DNA of 64,000 nt from Imbricaverruca yamaguchii (lineage: Eukaryota; Arthropoda; Thecostraca; Neoverrucidae). Below are positions 36,001 through 45,000 of the stretch, piece by piece. Position numbers and translations under genes: made by a program. Where the stretch lies: assembly GCA_034440575.1 (NCBI GenBank), contig JAOTOL010001637.1, positions 3,584,501-3,648,500 of the forward strand. Reading direction: 5' to 3'. Under the pieces are notes generated by a model. It was not told where the DNA came from, did not search any database, and was given only the letters and a program-made list of their open reading frames with translations. The stretch's first letter is position 1, and the number at the start of each line of letters is the position of its first letter.

Positions 36001-39000
36001 AGCTAGAAACTGTAATGGGGACAGTAAAAAGTTCTTTAGTTTCTACAAGCTGAGTAAAGTTTCTAGCACAATTGGTCCACTGGAAGTAAACGGGACTACA
36101 TTGGGTGAGGATCAGGGTGGGAATTTTGGGCCTCTCCTGGAGTATGGAGACCTAAGGACATTTTATTCTCCAGGATTGTGACTGCAAATGTTGAACTTTT
36201 TATTCTCCGAATGAAACGTGTCAATTTATGGATGACATTTTGCTTCCAGGATCTCAGTACAGCTCCAACAATGCAGTTGCAGTTTCCAGTCCATCATACA
36301 AATTAGAAGCCTGGACAACAGAACAGAAGAGTATGGCATAGCAGGTCATAAGGCATGAAATGCAGGTTGCAGTCAATTGCCCAGGAATCATATCATGTTA
36401 TATCAGAATACCTACAAGTTTGTGGTGGTTGTTTCGATTGCATTGTGCATGTGTCAAACAAACTATGTCCTGGCTCAGTTTAAGCCCCAATCAAGGCCGA
36501 ACTCGCGGGGGTTACTCAGGTAATCGTTGGTGTGCACGATGCCTCCAAATCCGAACGAAACAAAAGCATCGAAATAGCATAGAAACAATAGAGAACAAAA
36601 TAATGTAAATTTTGGAACTAGTTATTACCTCAGCCAATTACTCTCCAGGATATTTTCACACTGGCAGGACGGCGGCCCAGCACAATCACTCTGTAACCAC
36701 AGATGAATCGTCATTCGGCTTGCGCCAATCTCGTCTCATTCTAAATAACAAAGATATGAGGGATTAGGTTTTCGTATGTCTTCAGAATTCTGTCGAAATG
36801 ACGCTTCAGAAGGAAATATTGGAATATACCACGATTCTTCTTCATAATTCCGGGAAATACTGGCGTTACACCAAAAATCTCCATTACGAAACCTCTCGTC
36901 TTGCTGCCATATCTTGCGACCATAGTGGAACTCGAAATATGCACAACGACGTCATATACTCGCATATCGGACCCGAGGTCCTGTTCTCCAGCCGCATTCC
37001 AATCGGAGACTACCGGAGAACGTAATTCTGGACATCTCAGACAGTTTTAAGTAATTCTGTTAATTTCATGAAATAGAGCATTCAATTTCGAATTGAAATG
37101 CATAAAATAGCACCAGCTAGCGAACTTCATTGATGGCAGAAGACCTATTTTTTGGGAGCCATGTAAATGCTTTAAAAAATGCAAAAGACCTTGGGTTACT
37201 TTGGTATGAATTCCACCTCAATTCGCAAAACTACAGGAACCCATCAAGAGAAAAGCATCTGAATAGTAGTTTTATCACTTCAGCAACTGCAGTAACTGTG
37301 CATGTACGGAGTTATTACGTTCTCCGGGCCATTTATGGTCACAATTAGACGTCATTTAAAATAGTTACAAAAATCTATCATTTCATCATTTGACCACCCT
37401 TGGATACGGCGCCGTTAGGACAGGACGATATCCGTACTAGAGTAGGAGAATTAGCAAATTATTGGGACGGTCTCGCCCGATTCATGTTTTGATCTAGGAT
37501 AAAGACAACGTAATTTCATGATTAGGAACATATATCTTCAGTGTATTGATTCCTATGTAACTGAAGAAAAAGGTAACACCGTATTGACGTATGAATTCCT
37601 ATTAAAGGCGACAGGAATTGAGGTCAAGCAGCGGTCTTGAAATTGTGTAAATATTGCAGTCATGTTTACAGCGACCACACTTTGACCGCGCGTTTCGCCT
37701 CGCTGCTTTGTCCCATTCCCTTTGCGCGAAGATCTTTGTCTCGATTGGTTGGGTATACTCGGGTTGAGACAAAGTTTTGAGAGCTTTCCGGAGAAAACCT
37801 AGTAAGTGCGAGTGAATTAAGTGGGCGTAATTGAAGTGACTTAGGTCCAGTAAAGGGGTGTAAGTATGCTTGTAAGTAAGCGGCTTGTACGCTTTTCAGC
37901 AATCATCTTTTTTGGGGGTCCGACACCAGTAGCTTTCTTTTTTAGGGGGTGGGGTCTGAGGCCATTTTTTTTATTCTCCGACTCCATGGGCGGAATATCT
38001 TCTTTTCTTGGAGGGCTCCGATACAAATTTTTTATTCTCGACTCCAGGTCCGAACCACTTTTCCCACGCTGGTGAGGATAGTGAGATGGTTGAGGAGCTG
38101 AGCAAGCAGTTCAAATCAGTGTTTACATTTGAAGATATGACCCATCTGCCGACCGTAAACCATAGTTCAGTGACATGGGATCTGACAAATTATGTTGATT
38201 TCATAGATAGTGATGATGTTTACAATCATATCAGGAAAATAAAGTCAAATAAGGCAGCAGGACCTGATGAAATTTATGCTAGGGTGTTGCAGGAAACTGA
38301 AAAGGAACTGGCATTTCCACTTAGTATAATATTTTGTAGATCAGTTTCACATAATGGAATTCCAACCGATTGGAAAAGGGCAAATGTAGTTCCTATTTTC
38401 AAGAAAGGAGAAAGAGGGAAAGTTGAAAACTCTAGGCCAATAAGTCTCACATCCCTAGTCTGCAAGGTACTCGAATCAATTATCAAGGATAGAATAGTTA
38501 GTTATCTGGAAGGTAGCAGATTGATTGAAGATACTCAACATGGGTTTAGAAAAGGACGATCGTGCCTCACAAACCTCTTGGACTTTTTGAACTTCGCCAC
38601 AGAACAATTTGATCAGGGAAATCAGGTTGATGTAGCATATCTTGACTTTAGTAAGGCCTTTGACAAGGTACCCCATAAACGGTTAATGATACAGCTTCAG
38701 TCCCATGGTATTGCAGGTAGCATCTTAAAATGGATAGAGTTGTGGCTTTCAGATAGACAGCAAAGAGTGATGCTAAATGGTACAAAGTCATCATGGCAAA
38801 ATGTTCTTAGTGGAGTCCCCCAGGGGTCAGTACTAGGGCCATTACTGTTCCTTATATTTGTAAATAACATTGGAAGTAGCCTAAGCAGTAAAGTTTTGAA
38901 ATTTGTGGATGATTTGAAGGTCTTTAGGGCAATAACAGGTCAGGATGAGCATATCTCGCTGCAAAAAGACTTAGACGAACTTGTGAAGTGGTCCGAAGAA

Positions 39001-42000
39001 TGGCAAAATTTAACTTTGATAAGTGCAAAATCATGCATGTAGGTAAGCAGCATATGAAGGCTCCATACTTGATGGGTGGCCAAGTGCTATCAGTGACTCA
39101 ACAGGAGAAGGATTTAGGTGTTATTCTAAACACAAAACTGGGGGCATCAGAACAGACCAAGGAAGCCAGGAAGAAGGCACTGAGAATGTTCGGGGCAATA
39201 AATAGGAATGTATCATACAGAAGTGAGGAAGTGATCAGGAAGCTTTACTGTGCATATGTCAGGCCACATTTGGAATACTGCATCCAAGCTTGGTCTCCTA
39301 GCTATGAAAAAGATTGTTGGCTTTTAGAGAGAGTACAAAAGAGGGCTACAAAAATGGTTAATGGCATAAGCAACCTGGCATATGAGGAAAGATTGAAGAA
39401 ATTGAATATGTTTTCACTTAGATATAGAAGGCTGAGAGGAGATCTCATCGAGGTCTTCGAGATCTCATGTCTTTATGTCTTTATATTTAGTTCATTTGGG
39501 TGCAGATGATGACCACTCAATTCTGGTATTTAGGCACAGAACTTAGTGTTCTTAGTTTGTTTCTGTGAATAGTTGTGTATTTGTTGTGATAAGTAGGTGA
39601 GGTTTTGTTTTGCTTTATGTCATTGCTAAAAGCTTAACATGCACACATCCCAGGGCTGATATCTCCCCCCCCCTGCAGTTTTTTCCTGATTTGCTGCCAA
39701 ACTAATCGGGTTGGCAAGACCAAACCTCATATAGCTGCACATTGGTCTTTTTCCACATATCCTCATACATTTTTAACCCTGGGTCATCTTAGGTCGTGTC
39801 ACCAGGTCAGGCAGTGACCCAACTATGCTCAGAGTTCTAGGTGGCACAACTTCCACAATAATTGGGCGATTGATTTCAAACTTGACATGATCTCATCAGG
39901 GACCATAACATATATATCGTTTTTGTTTGTAGCATTGATCTGAGGTCAAGTGGCTTCCCCCATTATAGGGCTATGGTAAAATATACAAATATTTCCTGGT
40001 TACATATTTGCTCTCGGAATGACATCACAATGGTTGTGGCTTGTAGCTGGAAGCCCAATGTTACTGCTGACATTTTTGCTCACTGACCTCACCAATGTCA
40101 TCTGAGGTCACCTGAGATCACTGGCACATTTCTGCACATTATATTGCATTGCATTGGGCTAGAAGGCTGAAATTACCATCATTTCTTTGTATCGCCAAGA
40201 CATGTCCATTGATACATTACATGGCCTCCCTAGGCTACTTCATGACCTTGACCTGATGTCATAATTTCGGTTGACCTGACCTTAAATCACACTGCATATT
40301 GTTGGTAGCACATTTCAAGGACTGTCGAAGAGCGTTTGTCGTTTTTTTTTCTATCTGTTACAGGTCCTGCGATATGTGTCAATATCTGAGCCCCAACTGA
40401 TCTGCTCGAATTTGACCTATGATGACCCAGTGACCTGAATATTGACCTGAGCGAAAAAAATAACTGAAACACTTTCGATAGAGCCTGCCACCAGCTATCC
40501 AACGCCGTTTTCCGTTTGTCGCTAGCTAGCACAGTTCCAGAGATCTTAGGGGGGCAGACATCTGCCCCCGGACATGCGAAGTTGGCGCGGACCACCGGAC
40601 GTGCGAGTGTTAATGCACATGACTAAGGGCCTCTCATATAATGCACATAGAAGGGGATGGATTCGTTCTCCCCAAGACCTCAGGAACTGCTGAAGTTAGA
40701 AACATACACTTTGGAGGGCAGATGACAGCTCAAGTGAACCTGCTTTAGTATACATCTCATGACCCTAAGTCAAATGAAGTCGAGATCGACCACCCCACTG
40801 TGTCGTCTCTCCACTGCACAGACAAAGCCATTATGTCTGAGTGCTTGGTAGCCTGTCGTCGCCTGGTCGGTCGATTTTGCACCTCTACGATTGCTATATT
40901 TACCAACAGATTTCTATCTTTTAGTTTTTGCATGGATGTGCTTATCAGTTTTGAACACATTCACAAGATTTCATTACAGTATCTCCAGTATATGAGATGT
41001 TGTCAAAAACAGGATGGGTGGGTAGATTCCCCCTTCCCCCTCTGGTAGGTGTGCTAATTCCATCATTTCAGAGTGGTGTCCATATGTGTGTATTGACTGG
41101 ATATAACATAATGCTTCAGTTGTGTGTCAAGCAGAGGAAGACTTGACGGCAGAATCAAAAATGCTGGACATCATTGGATGCACACTAGAACAAAATTAGC
41201 CAGCTAATCCATTATTTGATATTACTACTCTACTGGCAACTAGTATATGTGACAATAGGTCAAGGCCATTATTGCATGCTAGCACTCTATAGGGGACTGA
41301 TCTATGCGATCAGGAAGCCATTTTGTCAGCCAGGCCACAATGCACACAACCATATTGTGCCTGGCCAACACTCATCCTCTCCATAACTTAAATCCAGTAT
41401 TGCCATCACTGTTCCAGAAATTGAAAGTCTGGTTTGCCATGACCTAGACTGCATGCATAAACCAAGTGTGTGCAATCAGGCTACAAGAGAAAGGAGTTTT
41501 CTAGAAGCTATGCGGTATAAAAACGAGTAGAATATTCCTAAATTAAGCAAAAGTTTATGTGCCTTATGGTGCTCTTGGTGTTGTTTTTCAGCAGCCTAGC
41601 TCTGCTATGTCTCACAAGCAAGCATATTTATACATTTGAATCCATCTATGATAAGCACACAGGGTAGTTTGTCAGGTCAGGACTGGCTTAAAATCATAAC
41701 ACGCTTCTGACAAGAGGAAGCCATGCCCTCATACCATCTGAAGTGGTCACTTCAAGGACAGAACAGTTATCATCAGGGTTGACAGTTTTCACCACCAATC
41801 TTGATGTTATTGGCTTTTACCACTGTACTTTGCCACTTTACACAATTGACATGTCAGAATCTTTTTACTGGTTTTACTGGTAAGGGGCCTTCAAATACTA
41901 CTTCTGCAATTAATGCGAGTTTATATATTTTCAGATGGATTATATTTTCAGTTCCTTTTCAGATATGTTAAAAATGCTTTTTGTATGTCTGGTAGTGTCA

Positions 42001-45000
42001 TGTATCATACAACATGCATCAAGAGGAAACATTGGAGCTGAAAATGTGACACGGTGTAAACACAGCACCAATGTTTGCCTTCTTCAGTTTCTTTGATACT
42101 TTTTCCGGTAAAATATGGTTGTCAGAAAAAAAGTTTTCCCAGTAAAACCACAATGCTGGTTGTCATTGCGGTGACAGACGGCGTGGGCCGACTGCGTGTC
42201 GCTGCCTGTCGGCACGACAGAGCCGTTGGCGGCCCGCCAGTTCGCACTGTCGCAGGTGATGACTGGAGACAACAGCCGGCGTTCTGTGGCGGAGCGACAC
42301 ACCGCATCCGCCATGAGAATGGAGAGTCGCAGGCACGCTCGCTGACCAATGTTCTGTGGACCGGAACGAGGTCTACCTCCGGCACCATGTCCTCCATGTC
42401 CTCAGTGCGTCGCCAATCTAGAGACCACGGCATCGCAGTGGTGCGCCGACTGCATGGGGACCACGGCGATGCGTGCCATCAAGTTGATGAGTCTATGGGT
42501 TCGATTCAGCTGCCACTCGGTGGCACCGTCCCATACTGACAGGCTGACGTGTCCTAGTGATCATTGAAATGGGTCTCGTGCTTGCCCTGCCACCTCATTG
42601 GACTGTGCTGTGCAGAACTGGATTTTAAAGCCCTGCAAAGACTGAATTAAGCTGAACATTGTTCCCAGCAGAATGATTTCGTGATTTAAAGTGGTCTGAA
42701 GAGCACATTGTTTATCTTATGTGCGCTTTGAAAGAAGCGTTCACTTCGTATCTCCACGTACATGCTTGCTTCCACACTCGAGCTGGCGTACAGTTACGCT
42801 CACCATTTATCACCAGATATTGATGCATTGTGCCACATACTGGTATGACTGGTGCGTGCCAGTCTGTCGCACATGCCAGTTATGCCCACCAGCTCCCACA
42901 GGGTGTTCACGCGTGTGTGCCTCCACTCGGACAGGCAGAAGTGTCTGCTGTTCACGTCCGGCGACTACCGAGAGCAGGATGGCCAGTTCGTGCCTCAATG
43001 GGCGCCGGCCATCTACTGCTACTACGTCATCCTGGTGGCGGCGTACGGCATCGTGGCCTGCGTTTTGCAGGCGATTCGCACCGTGCTGTTCCTCAAGAGC
43101 GACACAGACACGTGAGTGCGCCATTTCCGTTGGATGTTCGTCGTATCGGGGAAATAGTAGATCAAGGTGAACAATTTTGCTTACTACTGGTAGGCGGCGC
43201 TTTCTTCGAGGCTGCGAATCCATGCTGTACGAGTTCATTTGACGCAGTAATATGACATACCTTAATGAAATCTGCGTGGATGAGAGATCCGGGGCAGCAT
43301 AGATAATTTTGATCTGCAAAAAGGGTGCCCATTGGCGGTTGCAGGGCCACCATATGAGTCATTCAGACTCTCGTCCCCAGTAATGATAAAGCAGCAAAGA
43401 ATGGTCGTTTACTTGGGCGCACGACCATGAGGTACCACGACCACAAGCTTGGACCACATGGCTACAAACATGTTGGATGAGAACTGTGACTCCGAGATCT
43501 TCACTCATGTAAGTTGGTCCATGTTTATTTGTAAAATAATTGTCAGATATGTGGCCGTGTGTTGACCTTGTTCCATGATGATGTTTGAATTGCTGCCTGA
43601 AGATAATTTTTGGAGTCATTCAACATCAACCTGCTGGGTTTTGCAGTATCCTTCTTGTGCAGCTCTTACGAAGCGATACGCATTTGTGATAGCTACGTTT
43701 CATCTGGACACATAATGCACTTGCTAATGTGTACAAACAAAGGTACTTCGTATGTGGTGCTTTGGCAGGGCAGTGAGGAGATGGCCGAGTGGTTAAGGTT
43801 TTGAGCTGTGGGTACCAAAGGTCCCGGGTTCAACACTCGCACCGCTCGGGACATTTCCCAATCCCGCGGCCCACCGGCGAAACAGCGTGGACGGCGCCAT
43901 TAGCCGTGATCGTGCACAAAGTGCGTCGAGAACCATCCAATAAACAGTATGCGACTTGACACACTGTGCACACACGAATGTGTACGAACACGACTATTTG
44001 CCTGTGGTGGCCTCGGCCGAGCAGACATGCATGGGTTGTGCTCCGTGGAGCTGTCGGTTGCCGTGATGTTCACCAAATCGCCAGCCGTGTGCGCGCCAGG
44101 TCGTTTGCCGGCGCCTTCGTCGAAATGGTGATGTGCATCGCGTTCACATTCGCCGCGCTCGTGGCCGCCCTGTTCGTCACCCTCGGCTACGAGGTCTGGT
44201 GCAACAGCATTACGAAGCGGTTCGCCACGTGAGTAGTGCCCGGACCGCAGCCCAAGACGGCTGGGAGTTCGGCGGCGACGGCCAACTCCCAGACCAGGAT
44301 GAGCAACTAGTCTGTACATTCCACTGTATTCTGCCAAGATTGTAAAGTCTCACATACTGTGAAAGCCTGTCAATGTGCAAATGTTTTTTGTTTTGCTTTC
44401 CTTGGTCACTAGCCTTGCCATTGTCACGAAGTGTCGAGGGCTGCACAGCTGATTCAGTCGGTGCACCTTTCCTGGCCCAACTGTGTGCATAGCACCTAAT
44501 ATATGGGCTGCAATTTTTGGTGGTGGTGGTTATTGATTTCACGCACGTCGACCGCTGAGTCATGTAGAGTCGCCAGCCGATTGGCCGCGGGTGAAGAGTA
44601 GTGACAGGTGAGACTAGAACCCACCTTTTTTCAATGGTGAGATGGGCAACTTACCCCTAAACTGATTATCCTCTGCAAGTTTAGGTGTACTAAATACACC
44701 ACATTTGTCCTATTTTGCTCGTTATATGACCTCGTTGGGGTAACTACTACAGTTATTTTAACAAGTACAGATGCCTGATGTTTCTCCGTCATACATGTCC
44801 TCGTCTTATGTATGTCGTCACATGTACTCCACCATTCTCCTGGTAGGTGCTCCTGAAGAGTATGCAAAATAACCACTATAGTACAAGCAAATGAGACTAC
44901 AAAATATCGTATTAACCGCACATATTCGTCGAAAATATACAGGGAAATAATTATTTCCTGAAATATGGCGTATAATGGAATTGCGGGAAAACGAAGGAAG

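Larger units (their letters stand above)
33533..39510 (+). mobile_element. CR1-clade non-LTR retrotransposon in TMEM179 intron 1 (sense), with nested insertions
   Basis: This is the longest LINE copy in the window. It has ORF1 (coiled coil, esterase), ORF2 (endonuclease, reverse transcriptase) and a shortened 3' end with ATGTCTTT-type octamers at 39468-39489. Two later insertions split it: a 275-bp hAT MITE (34279-34553) and a 1,958-bp non-coding element (36113-38070). An internal deletion removes the ORF2 C-terminus and most of the 3'UTR: the match stops near 39450 and resumes at the octamer tail. Three other fragments of the same family lie at 5723-6645, 17640-18495 and 24712-25490. The 5' end is not resolved. 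Confidence 0.9.

Noticed and set aside
42075..42567. Candidate extra exon in the GC-rich patch of intron 1
   Set aside because: Exons 1 and 2 of the TMEM179-like gene already join in frame with a continuous family pattern, and no splice-flanked segment in this patch resembles the family.
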